DNA of 64,000 bases from contig JAHDYR010000011.1 in assembly GCA_019828565.1 (NCBI GenBank), forward strand, positions 496,001 to 560,000, given 5' to 3'. Of the stretch, positions 56,289 to 64,000 are shown in pieces (positions within the stretch are counted from its first letter, which is position 1; the number at the start of each line of letters is the position of its first letter). The notes beneath the pieces are model-generated. The model saw nothing but the letters and a program-made list of their open reading frames with translations. It did no database searches and was not told where the DNA came from. Position numbers and translations under genes: made by a program. The DNA is from Carpediemonas membranifera. Taxonomy: Eukaryota; Fornicata.

Positions 56289-58439
56289 ATGAAGTTCGCG
56301 CGAATCCAGTGCCAAAACGAGTTGATTGGGAAGCCCAACTCCGGCAAGCCCAAGCGTATCATCGTTGATGGGGAATCCCTCATCTACCACCTTTATAGCA
56401 ACAAAGTTTGTCTTCTTTTCATCAAGCTCACCTAGGTTGAGTTCTCCTTCGGTGGCCAGAACGATGCCTTCATCATGCTCATTAACGAGTTTGCTGAGAA
56501 GATGAAGAAGGCTAACTTCAACATGCTCGTTGTTTTCGGCGGCGTCCCCACCGACGAGGGTGATCTCGAGGCTGCTCTCGAGAAGAACACCACCCGCGTC
56601 CAGACCATTGCCGAGCTCGTTGAGGGCTACGAGCGTGTGCCTTTCAAGCGCACTTCCTCCCGCCAGCGCCCCCCCTGCCTCCACCCCCTTGCCCGCACCG
56701 TGCTCATCGAGACCCTCGTCGCCCAGGGCATCAAGTGCCGCCACTCCGACGGCGACCAGCACGACACCCTTATCGCCATGGTGCAGAAGCACAAGTGCTT
56801 CCTCCTGTCCCACGACTCGGACTACATCTTCCGGAACATCCCCGGCCTCATCCGTATGGCGTCCCTGACCTACAAGGAGGACGGCACCATCTGGGCCCAG
56901 ATCATCCGCCCCGCCTCGCTCGCTGAGAAGTATGGTCTGACCGTGGACCAGCTGCCCCTGCTCGCCACGGCGTGCGGCACCCCCTCTGTGCCCTTCTACC
57001 ACCTGTACATCGCCCACCACCACCTCTGCGTCGAGGCCAACCCCACCGCTGTCGTCGAGGGTGAGGATGCCCCCGAGGAGGGCGTGGCCACCCAGACTGA
57101 CCTGCTTCCTACCATCATCGCTGAGCTCATCCGCGGTGGCATGGGCCAGTCTGAGCTCTTCGCCATGCTCGCTGACAAGCAGCTTCTTGCCCGGCCTGAC
57201 ATCGTCCTTGATGAGGAGGGTAACCCCGTTGCCGACGAGACCCCCGAGGAGGAGCTTTCCGAGACTGAGCGCGAGAAGCGCCGCGTGCTCGCCCTTCCCG
57301 ACGCCGAGCGCCATGAGCTCACGATCGCCGCCCTGACCGAGGCCATGGAACGCTACAACGTCGAGATCGCCCACCTCGCTAAGCTCGAGAAGGTCACTGC
57401 ACACTCCATGCCCTTCTACGAGGCCGCCACCGGCCTTAAGGTGCCCAAGCCCCTCCAGACCGCCTACCTCGACGCCGTCCTCGACAGCCGCATCATCTCG
57501 CTCCTCATGCACGGAACTTTCTGGATCTCACCCTGCCTCGAGGACGACCGCGCCGAGCCCGCCGCCCACGTCTCCCGCAAGATCCGCCAGCTGGCGTACG
57601 GCGTGCTCCTCGGCGACAAGACCGAGGTCACTGAGGCTTGCCGCGTCGGCACCGCCTTTGTCACCGAGAAGGTCACCCCCATCACCACGCTGGCCGGCAA
57701 GACCCTGCCCACCATCGACGCCCTCGAGAAGCACGACGTCTCCCGCCGCATGAAGATGTTCCTGACCGCCATGGGCGCGGACCCCGCCCAGTTCAAGACC
57801 CTGGCCCCCGAGGACATCCTCCCAGCTGCAGTCCTCCGCTTCCTCGTCTCCGAGGGCAAGGTCACCCCCGAGGCGACTCTGGCGCTGCTCGAGCAGCTGT
57901 GTCACCCCACGGACCACTGGGAACACATCAGGGCCGCACAGGTCAAGCGCACCCGCGAGGGTCTCCACGTCGGCGCCGTGTGGCAGCAGGCGCTCTTGTC
58001 CGCGAGCGTGCTGTCCCAGTGCCTTGGCTTCGTGCTCCCCGCTGAGACCCGTCTCGGTCCTCTCTTTGACGGTGCCGGTGTGTGCTGGTCTCTTGACGAC
58101 ATCTCCCAGGAGCGCGGCCTGTTCTACAACCGCCGTTCAGACATCTACTCCACTTCTGAGCTCCGCATGGAGGAACAGGACGCCGCAGACGGTTTCACCA
58201 TCCAGAACCGCGAGTCTCGCAAGAAGGCCGAGGAGGCTGCTCTTCTCGTCACTCTCGAGCGTGCCCGTAAGATCTACCAGGCTGCCACGGCTGGCCTGAA
58301 GGTCGACACCATTGCTGACAAGGCTGCCGCGGTCGCTGTTCCCAGCATGCAGAAGTCTGGCAAGCAGATGGGCAGCAAGTCCAGCAACAGGTTCATGGGG
58401 CTCGAAGAGGAGTTCCCTGAGTACAGCGACGACGAATAA
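56289..58439 (+). CDS. Asteroid (ASTE1)-type XPG/PIN nuclease-like protein (one intron)
   Basis: Exons 56289-56405 and 56436-58439 encode 706 aa, close to human ASTE1 (679). The XPG N-terminal region begins KRIIVDGESLIYHLY and crosses the intron into VEFSFGGQNDAF, paralleling IVIDGYALFHRL...L.YGGDYDSF of ASTE1. The acidic pocket appears as HSDGDQHDTL and LLSHDSDYIF. Later, ISRKIRQLAYGVLLGD-type sequence (KIRQLAYGVLL) matches the family's IRQIIYGLLL. In animals ASTE1 is a structure-specific nuclease linked to shieldin-guided repair; that role is not assured here. An ORF-only call from 56475 would lose the first catalytic Asp. AATAAAG overlaps the stop. Confidence 0.88.
56406..56435 (+). other. 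Tiny spliceosomal intron, 30 nt (asteroid-like gene)
   Basis: GTTTGT donor and CTCACCTAG acceptor, phase 0. Retention would hit the TAG at its end. Splicing joins HLYSNK to VEFSFGGQ. Confidence 0.9.
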
Positions 58440-58646
58440 AGGAGTGGTTTAGTGACGGGTAAGGCTGTGTCACTCATGTTGGTCTCATTGTCCGTTTGGG
58501 TGAATGCATCTCTTGGACGTTGCTTTGGTTTGTTGATTAATGATTGGCTCAGCTGCACTCAAATCTCATAGTAATTCACACTGCTTGTGTGTAACGAACA
58601 CATGTCCTTCCTCCAAGCCGTTGACTGACTCCCCCAGCCTCTGTTC

Positions 58647-58655
58647 TTAAGCTGC
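58647..58655 (+). promoter_or_regulatory. TAANCTGC element upstream of FHA protein
   Basis: TTAAGCTGCACC, 42 nt before the ATG at 58689. Confidence 0.4.
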
Positions 58656-58688
58656 ACCATAAGCGAGCACGGCACGTTGAGACAGACA

Positions 58689-59810
58689 ATGAAGGCGAAG
58701 ACTTCAAGGAAAACAAGTAACGCGGTGGCTATGGCAAATGATCCGTTTGGATGGCTTGTAGTTAAGGACAGCGAGGGCAATCTGACGAAGGACCGATTCA
58801 TGCTCGTCATGGAAGAGAATTCGATTGGGCGCAGCGAAGAGATGGATCTTGTTATAGATCACTGTTCTGTCTCTCGCCAACACTGCAAGATCATTTTTGA
58901 TGCCACTACGAACACATTTTCTGTGCAAAATCTCACCAACAAGGCCCATGTTGTCTGTGACGGCGAAGTCGTCCAGCCCGGGGAGGTCGCGCCCCTCCAC
59001 CAGCACCTCATGGTCGGCGTCTGCGGCTTCCTCCTGCATCCCAGTCCCAAGTATCTCCCCATTGTTCACAGCGATGAGGATAACTTCTCCGTCGAGGGCA
59101 CACCCATCATCCTGCACAGCGGTGACAAAGAGGACGAGGAGGCAGGGACCGTGTTCGATCGGTTCGTAGCAACGCCCATGCGAGGGCTCAGACGCCTGCT
59201 GACCCCCAGGATGACGCCGGGCAAGAGGGTGAAGACGCCGAAGAGCGCCAAGGCAAGCAAGAAGGACGAGCCTGTCGCCATCACAGGTGTTCTGGCGAAA
59301 CGCGCCCACAAGAACCCGCTCCGCGACCGAGCTGCTGCTAGGCAGTCATTCTTCCATAAGGTACAGCAACTGGACGATGACGACGATGACGTGGAGATGG
59401 AGTCCATCGCTGAGGCCGAAGAGACCAAGGAACAAACCCCCGCCCGCACGCCTGTGGAGGCGACACCGCGCAGGTCAGGCAAGGTCGAGCAGACACCTCA
59501 GTCAAACAGACGCCGCAGTGACAGGATTGCTGCTGACACAAAGGAAGAGTCCAGCCCCGAGGTCGACATGGAGGCGTCCGAGGAGGAGCCCGCCCCGGAG
59601 TCCTCCCCCCTTCGCCAGCCGTCCCCTGAACCTGAACTCGAGGCAGAGTCAGAGGAGGAGGATGACATGATGCCCTACACCATGGAGGAGCTCCAGGCGC
59701 TGAAGTGGCTGGAACTGCGTTCTGTGTGCAAGCAGCACGGCATCACGGCGAGGACGAAGGACCAGTACCTGGCCCTCGCCCTGCCCCGGTGCAAGGACTA
59801 CAAGCAGTGA
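58689..59810 (+). CDS. FHA-domain protein with C-terminal SAP-like motif
   Basis: A 373-aa protein. The FHA domain at about residues 15-120 has the phosphothreonine-binding elements IGRS (NSIGRSEEMDLVI), VSRQHCKI and NLTNKAHVVCDGE. The middle is basic and Ser/Thr-Pro-rich (RRLLTPRMTPGKRVKTP) and then acidic (DDDDDDVEME, EASEEEPAPESS). The last 40 residues, MEELQALKWLELRSVCKQHG..ARTKDQYLALAL, look like a SAP/LEM-type helix-turn-helix that could bind DNA. FHA plus DNA-binding tail suggests a chromatin or DNA-damage adaptor; this is inference. ATG 58689 is the first start; 58731 is an alternative. Confidence 0.8.
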   Translation: MKAKTSRKTSNAVAMANDPFGWLVVKDSEGNLTKDRFMLVMEENSIGRSEEMDLVIDHCSVSRQHCKIIFDATTNTFSVQNLTNKAHVVCDGEVVQPGEVAPLHQHLMVGVCGFLLHPSPKYLPIVHSDEDNFSVEGTPIILHSGDKEDEEAGTVFDRFVATPMRGLRRLLTPRMTPGKRVKTPKSAKASKKDEPVAITGVLAKRAHKNPLRDRAAARQSFFHKVQQLDDDDDDVEMESIAEAEETKEQTPARTPVEATPRRSGKVEQTPQSNRRRSDRIAADTKEESSPEVDMEASEEEPAPESSPLRQPSPEPELEAESEEEDDMMPYTMEELQALKWLELRSVCKQHGITARTKDQYLALALPRCKDYKQ

Positions 59811-60018
59811 GGCTCAGGCCGGCCTAGTTTTAAATATTGTCAGCGAAGCCGTCGGTTGAGGGGTGCATGATGACGGTCATGCGGGTCGTAAAATACCGTC
59901 ATGACTCTGATGTTATCCTTCGCCATGACGTGCAGACCCAAAGTCGTCTTCCAGGCTCGGCCGGCACAGTGCAAACATCGAGCATTTTTCGACCTCGTTT
60001 CCATTGGAATATTCAGCA

Positions 60019-61374
60019 ATGGAGGGTGCACACATGACGCGGACGGATCTAGGTGATGTAGAACACACCAATGATCCGGACTTCCAGGAATTTGCCGAAG
60101 AACTGGCCTATGTCACCGACGAGGATGGCCAGATTCAAAGGCAGAAGCTAGAACTGTTCCTCGAGACCATACTTCCCGAATCAGACTGCAGCCGCGTGAT
60201 TGACCGCTTATTCCCCGATGACGAGCCTTCCATCGATATCTACGCCGTCTTCAGCATCTTCAGAGAGATGGAGCCTGTCGGCGACGATGACGACCCCGGG
60301 GCCATCTCTGAGGCAGCCCTTTCCCCCGGCCATCGCAGCTCCAGCTCCACGCTGTCCCTTTCAGTTGTAGGACGGTCCCGCCGGCAGTCGGTGGCGTCAC
60401 GCTCGGCTGTCCTCACGGACAAGATGGATGCCCTCTACAAGGAGGTTTCCGAGCTGAGAGGGGACAGAGACGCCCTGGCCGACGCCCTGGATAACATCGA
60501 GGAGGACAACGGCCGGGCTGCGGGTTACAAGACCCGACTGGATGGGATGGCCAGGACCTTGGACGCCGTCACGACGGAGCTTGACGAGACCAGGCAGGCA
60601 CAGGCAGCCGCTGAAGAGGAGAACGAGGCTCTCAGACAGGCGTTGGACGCGTCGCAAAGGGACTCCGAGGCGCTTAGGCGGCAGCTCGACGCAGTTACTA
60701 CCATCCGGGAGCTGCGTGAGAAGGTCGACTCGGCGACGGGGGATGTGGCCAGACTGGAGGCCCAGAACGAGCTGTTCGAGCAGCAGCGGTTGGCCCTGCT
60801 GGATTTACAAGAGGGTGTCGTCGCCGCGGTCAACCGCGAGCTGATGCGGCTCGAGGACTCATCGCTGCTCGTCGACCGCATCCACAGTGTGCTGAGTGAG
60901 GCCGAGGGTGCCAACTGGAACACCTTTGGCGGGGTGACCTCCCCCGTGTTCGACCCCCGACTCCAGCTGGCCAGCCTCCACGTCAGCCCCGCTACCCCTG
61001 GCCGGAGCTCGGGCAGACCCCGTCGGGCTAGCCAGGTGTTCTCTCGCATCGCCCGTGACCATGAGCCTGGCCGCGGGTCACGGCAGTCGGACCCGATGCT
61101 GCCGGTGACGACCCACCGACTGCGGGATGACGTCTGTGTGGACGAGATAGTGGGGACAACGATGCGGGTCACTAAGGCGGAGGCCTCGCTCGAGGGCATC
61201 ATGGACCATTTGAGTCGAATCCAGAGGCAGCTTGACGAGGTGACGGCCACGGTGCGAGAGGGGATGCCTCCCACTCCCGCTCGGACGTCGTTCGCGGTGA
61301 CCATAGCAGTGGTGGCTGTGGCCATTGTAGCGGCAGTGGCGCTGCTGTACACGCTGCTGCGGGCCATACTCTAG
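60019..61374 (+). CDS. Tail-anchored coiled-coil protein with EF-hand-like N-terminus
   Basis: A 451-aa protein. Residues about 15-90 (ELAYVTDEDGQIQRQKLELFLET...DRLFPDDEPSIDIYAVFSIF) resemble a degenerate EF-hand pair. A coiled coil covers about 135-270 (LYKEVSELRGDRDALADALDNIEE...). A linker follows, and the protein ends in one transmembrane helix (TIAVVAVAIVAAVALLYTLL) with only a few residues after it. That is typical of tail-anchored proteins inserted post-translationally, such as golgin- or tether-like factors. No specific family was recognised. ATG 60034 is an alternative start. Confidence 0.72.
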   Translation: MEGAHMTRTDLGDVEHTNDPDFQEFAEELAYVTDEDGQIQRQKLELFLETILPESDCSRVIDRLFPDDEPSIDIYAVFSIFREMEPVGDDDDPGAISEAALSPGHRSSSSTLSLSVVGRSRRQSVASRSAVLTDKMDALYKEVSELRGDRDALADALDNIEEDNGRAAGYKTRLDGMARTLDAVTTELDETRQAQAAAEEENEALRQALDASQRDSEALRRQLDAVTTIRELREKVDSATGDVARLEAQNELFEQQRLALLDLQEGVVAAVNRELMRLEDSSLLVDRIHSVLSEAEGANWNTFGGVTSPVFDPRLQLASLHVSPATPGRSSGRPRRASQVFSRIARDHEPGRGSRQSDPMLPVTTHRLRDDVCVDEIVGTTMRVTKAEASLEGIMDHLSRIQRQLDEVTATVREGMPPTPARTSFAVTIAVVAVAIVAAVALLYTLLRAIL

Positions 61375-61457
61375 GATCCGGATCTGAAGTTTGGATTATG
61401 GTGATACATGTTAGGCAAGATAAAGAGGGGGGCAAGTATACGATCGTACTACTACTA

Positions 61458-61480
61458 CGTACGCGCTCGCGCGCACGCCT
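61458..61480. repeat. Alternating purine-pyrimidine tract
   Basis: A short run of ACGTACGCGC/CGCGCGCACGC type between the tail-anchored protein gene and TRAPPC2L. It could adopt Z-DNA; no function is evident. Confidence 0.5.
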
Positions 61481-61505
61481 TGGAGCCAGCCCGAGATGAG
61501 TTGGG

Positions 61506-61514
61506 CTAAACTGC
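61506..61514 (+). promoter_or_regulatory. TAANCTGC element upstream of TRAPPC2L
   Basis: CTAAACTGC, 21 nt before the ATG at 61528. Confidence 0.42.
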
Positions 61515-61527
61515 TCATTCCTGACCA

Positions 61528-61991
61528 ATGTCCGCCATCTTCGCTGTTGCGCTTGTTGGCCCGAAGAACTCACCTTTATTCTTTCAAACCTTTGGCGATG
61601 TCGTTGTTTTGAACCTTCAGTTCGTTGTTCATGCGGCGCTCGATGTGCTTGACGAGAAGAGTTTGTTTCTACGCATCTGTTTCACACAGTCCAGGATGAA
61701 AACCGGGAGGACCGCCGTAAGGACGATAACTTCCTCGGGCTCCTTCAGACGACTGATCGCTTCAAGGTCTGGGGCTACATTTCTTCAACCTTCCACAAGA
61801 TCCTCATTGTCGCCGCTGAGAGCGTCCACCAGGCTGACATCAAGGTGATGATGACCAAGATCCATGCGCTATACGTCGACGCGTACTCTAACCCCTTCCA
61901 TCCTATCGGTCGGCCCATTCATGCCGCGACGATGACAAAGGAGGTCGAAGCTCTCGCCACAGCAGTGGTGCTGCCCATGAGGGCTGTATGA
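61528..61991 (+). CDS. TRAPPC2L: TRAPP complex subunit TRAPPC2L-like (one intron)
   Basis: Exons 61528-61660 and 61690-61991 encode 144 aa, the usual size for a sedlin-fold TRAPP subunit (longin-like). It starts FAVALVGPKNSPLFF, then FVVHAALDVLDEKI across the splice site, LGLLQTTDRFKVWGY, KILIVAAE, and YVDAYSNPFHPIG. The order matches TRAPPC2L (LDVVDEKI...LGLLYPTEDYKVYGY...NPFYNPG). TRAPP is a Rab-GEF and tether at ER-Golgi and Golgi membranes. Neither exon alone forms a full ORF, so ORF-only annotation would miss the gene. Confidence 0.92.
61661..61689 (+). other. Tiny spliceosomal intron, 29 nt (TRAPPC2L)
   Basis: GTTTGT donor and TTCACACAG acceptor, phase 1. Splicing converts DEK-S... into DEKIQDENRED and brings the two conserved halves into frame. 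Confidence 0.93.
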
Positions 61992-62208
61992 AGTGGTCAG
62001 TGCGTTTATGAGAGCATGCCCGTGTATGATAGCAGAGCTGTAAATGCCGTGGGGTTTGACCGCTTTCGCTTGGTACGGGGATGCACACCAGGATTATCAC
62101 ATATCAGGGGCCTGCTGGTGCTAGTACGGACCTGTCTGAGGCTCAAGAGACCAAGGCCAGGGGAGATTGCAGCCGACCCCATTTGGTCACTCATTCATTG
62201 ACACCGAT

Positions 62209-63675
62209 ATGTCGCAGCGAGAGGTCGATCGCTTCTATAAGATGGCCATTGACGCCACAACAGAAGGTGTTTCCGCTGAGGAGCAGGGAAAGATCTCTGA
62301 CGCCGCTGCTTTCTACATTGCAGCGATCGAGTGCGCAAACAAGCTGTTCAAACATGCAGACGACCCCAATCTCAACACAGACAGCATCAATAAGATGAAT
62401 TCTATGCTGAACTACTATCCTCGCTGCTGGGAACGCATCACCAAGTTCAAGAAAGAGAAGACTGCCAAGCTGCCGAACAAACTCCCGACCAAGAAGCAGA
62501 TTCCCACCCTTGAGAAGAAGCTGGCCGTGTACGCAAAGATAGCGCCCCCGCCGCCGGCCCCAGCTCCCGTAGCCCAGCCGACCCGCACGGCGACGATCGG
62601 GCCCAGCATCATGGCCAAGTACGGCCAACAGGCCGCAGCTATTGCCCAGGCCACCCAGCAGGCCAAGGCCGCCCAGGTACCAATGCGCCTCAACACCGCG
62701 AAGTCCCAGTCGGCGTCCAAAGAACCACCGTCGGATGATCCCCTTGTCCGCAAGATCCAGGACCACCCCGAGGCATCTAAGATCGACAAGGCGCTACGGG
62801 ATACTATTCTGAGCGAGTGCGTGTCAACCTCGCTGAACGTGACCTTTGATGACATCGCCGGGCTTTCTGACGTGAAGAACGCCCTCAACGAGCTCATCGT
62901 TCTCCCCGCTCTCAAGCCGGAGTTCTTCACCGGCCTCAGAGCCCCGCCCAAGGGTCTGCTGGTCTACGGCCCACCCGGCAACGGCAAGACGATGATCGCC
63001 AAGGCGCTGGCCTCCGAGACGGACGCCGTGTTCTTCAGTATCAGCGCCTCGTCCCTCGTCAGCAAGTTCGTGGGCGAGAGCGAGAAGCTCATGCGGGCCC
63101 TGTTCACGGTCGCCCACGCCCTGCAGCCGGCCATTATCTTTATCGACGAGATCGACTCGATCCTCTCGGCCCGGTCGTCCAACGAGCACGAGGCCTCTAG
63201 GCGACTCAAGACGGAGTTCCTAGTCCGTATGGACGGTGTCGTGGCCGGGGACGAGGACCGCGTGGTCGTGCTAGCCGCCACTAACCGGCCCATGGAGCTC
63301 GACGACGCCGTGCTGCGGCGATTCCCCAAGCGGCTGCTCATCCCACTGCCTGACGCTGAGGGTCGGAGGGTGATGCTGAACACGATGCTGAGGAAGCAGA
63401 AGCACGGCCTGAGCAAGAGTGACATCGCCGAGATCGCCCAGTCCACCGACAACTACAGCGGAAGTGACCTCGCAGGCCTGGCGCGAGAGGCGGCGTTCTT
63501 CCCTGTGCGAGAGGTCCCTGCTGCAAAGCTGAAGAAGCTGAACGAGAAGGACCTGCGACAGATTAACATTGAAGACTTCAGAAAGGCCATGGGAGCAGTG
63601 CGGCCGAGCACGACACCGATGCTGATGCAGCAGCTCAGGGAGTGGACGATGCAGTATGGCGCCATCGCCATGTGA
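62209..63675 (+). CDS. Spastin-like AAA ATPase (microtubule severing)
   Basis: A 488-aa meiotic-clade AAA protein. Residues about 3-85 form an MIT-like helical domain (YKMAIDATTEGVSAEEQGKI...). A Pro/Ala/Gln-rich linker follows. The AAA domain has GLRAPPKGLLVYGPPGNGKT (Walker A near 252), IIFIDEID (Walker B near 310), RSSNEHEASRRLKTEFL, ATNRP and the arginine-finger strand LRRFPKR. The C-terminal helix ends WTMQYG, as in spastin and katanin. FFTGLRAP and SLVSKFVGESEKL favour spastin over VPS4 or katanin. There is no N-terminal hairpin membrane segment. ATG 62209 is the first start. TGAATAAAG lies about 25 nt after the stop. Confidence 0.9.
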   Translation: MSQREVDRFYKMAIDATTEGVSAEEQGKISDAAAFYIAAIECANKLFKHADDPNLNTDSINKMNSMLNYYPRCWERITKFKKEKTAKLPNKLPTKKQIPTLEKKLAVYAKIAPPPPAPAPVAQPTRTATIGPSIMAKYGQQAAAIAQATQQAKAAQVPMRLNTAKSQSASKEPPSDDPLVRKIQDHPEASKIDKALRDTILSECVSTSLNVTFDDIAGLSDVKNALNELIVLPALKPEFFTGLRAPPKGLLVYGPPGNGKTMIAKALASETDAVFFSISASSLVSKFVGESEKLMRALFTVAHALQPAIIFIDEIDSILSARSSNEHEASRRLKTEFLVRMDGVVAGDEDRVVVLAATNRPMELDDAVLRRFPKRLLIPLPDAEGRRVMLNTMLRKQKHGLSKSDIAEIAQSTDNYSGSDLAGLAREAAFFPVREVPAAKLKKLNEKDLRQINIEDFRKAMGAVRPSTTPMLMQQLREWTMQYGAIAM

Positions 63676-64000
63676 GGGTGTGACTGATGATGTTTGAATA
63701 AAGCGCACGCGTGGAATAATCAATTGATTTGGGGTGTCGTTGAGTAGTTCCAAGCCCAGCAACACGGATGTTTACAATCAGCACTTCAACCGCAGAACTA
63801 CTTCCGCAGCATCGAGAACCTTCACCAAAAGCTTAGAACGCGAAGGCGGTGTGGTTGAGCTTGAGTTTAGTGTACTTTGGAGATAGCAGTGTCCGAAATA
63901 TTACCGAGTAACAATCGCAATGTCCTCGTTCTACTTGGCGGTGTGACACTACTAAGTTCGATCACAGCAGTGAATCATTATGGTCGATCTCACAGGGTGA
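63676..64000. other. Window-end intergenic region, 325 bp
   Basis: Follows spastin. No full gene is visible. An ATG at 63980 reads MVDLTG up to the last base, where GTGA could be a donor site or the codon a stop. A neighbouring gene may begin here, but the window ends. Confidence 0.4.

Noticed and set aside
56085-57512. A 475-codon minus-strand frame opposite the asteroid-like gene
   Set aside because: Antisense shadow; the sense strand has conserved XPG motifs.
1-64000. CRISPR arrays, prokaryotic operons or ribosome-binding sites
   Set aside because: No regularly spaced repeats; gene content, introns and protein families are eukaryotic.

Overview
The window is nuclear DNA from a gene-dense, GC-rich, intron-poor unicellular eukaryote. 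Nothing in it looks prokaryotic. Most genes are single open frames, packed on both strands with gaps of tens to a few hundred bases. Products include clathrin heavy chain, CCT-beta, SRP72, TRAPPC2L, Pfs2/WDR33, a TFIIIC subunit, a Trm732/THADA protein, a multi-RRM MRD1/RBM19 protein and a Nup98-like FG nucleoporin. CCDC40, CFAP53 and a MYCBPAP/FAP147-like protein indicate a flagellated cell. Five introns can be placed, all of 28-44 nt. Three begin GTTTGT, and the acceptors are fused to a branch-like YTYAC element. Many genes carry TAAA at or just after the stop. These traits are reminiscent of metamonads (trichomonads, diplomonads, Carpediemonas-like fornicates). A free-living fornicate is my best guess; this is inference, not proof.

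Layout. 1-9 kb: glycerol kinase 3' part, copine, FG nucleoporin, a large helical protein with faint Urb2 resemblance, glyoxalase II. 9.9-21.5 kb: THADA/Trm732, TFIIIC GTF3C5-like, DNAJA-type Hsp40 with a CaaX tail, WDR33/Pfs2, MRD1/RBM19-like, a coiled-coil protein. 21.8-26.9 kb: clathrin heavy chain. 27-34.4 kb: an accessory-looking stretch with two tandem RCC1-repeat genes (the upstream one frame-broken), a frame-broken secreted protein, a serpin and a PPP phosphatase. 34.5-45 kb: a 7TM-RGS protein, two low-complexity or coiled-coil proteins, CFAP53, a TnpB/Fanzor-like remnant, MYCBPAP and a small basic protein. 45-64 kb: CCT-beta, a large type II surface protein with repeat ectodomain, SRP72, a PLP enzyme, CCDC40, an asteroid-type nuclease-like protein, an FHA protein, a tail-anchored coiled-coil protein, TRAPPC2L and spastin.

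The genes are not arranged in pathways. They cover tRNA modification, Pol III transcription, ribosome maturation, mRNA 3' processing, nuclear transport, vesicle coats and tethering, protein folding and targeting, and the flagellum. The surface or signalling set (7TM-RGS, adhesin-like protein, frame-broken secreted protein) is the more lineage-specific part.

A recurring TAANCTGC element lies 5-50 nt upstream of, and in the same orientation as, at least seven start codons. It is the best candidate core-promoter or initiator element here and helps decide one start (TFIIIC).
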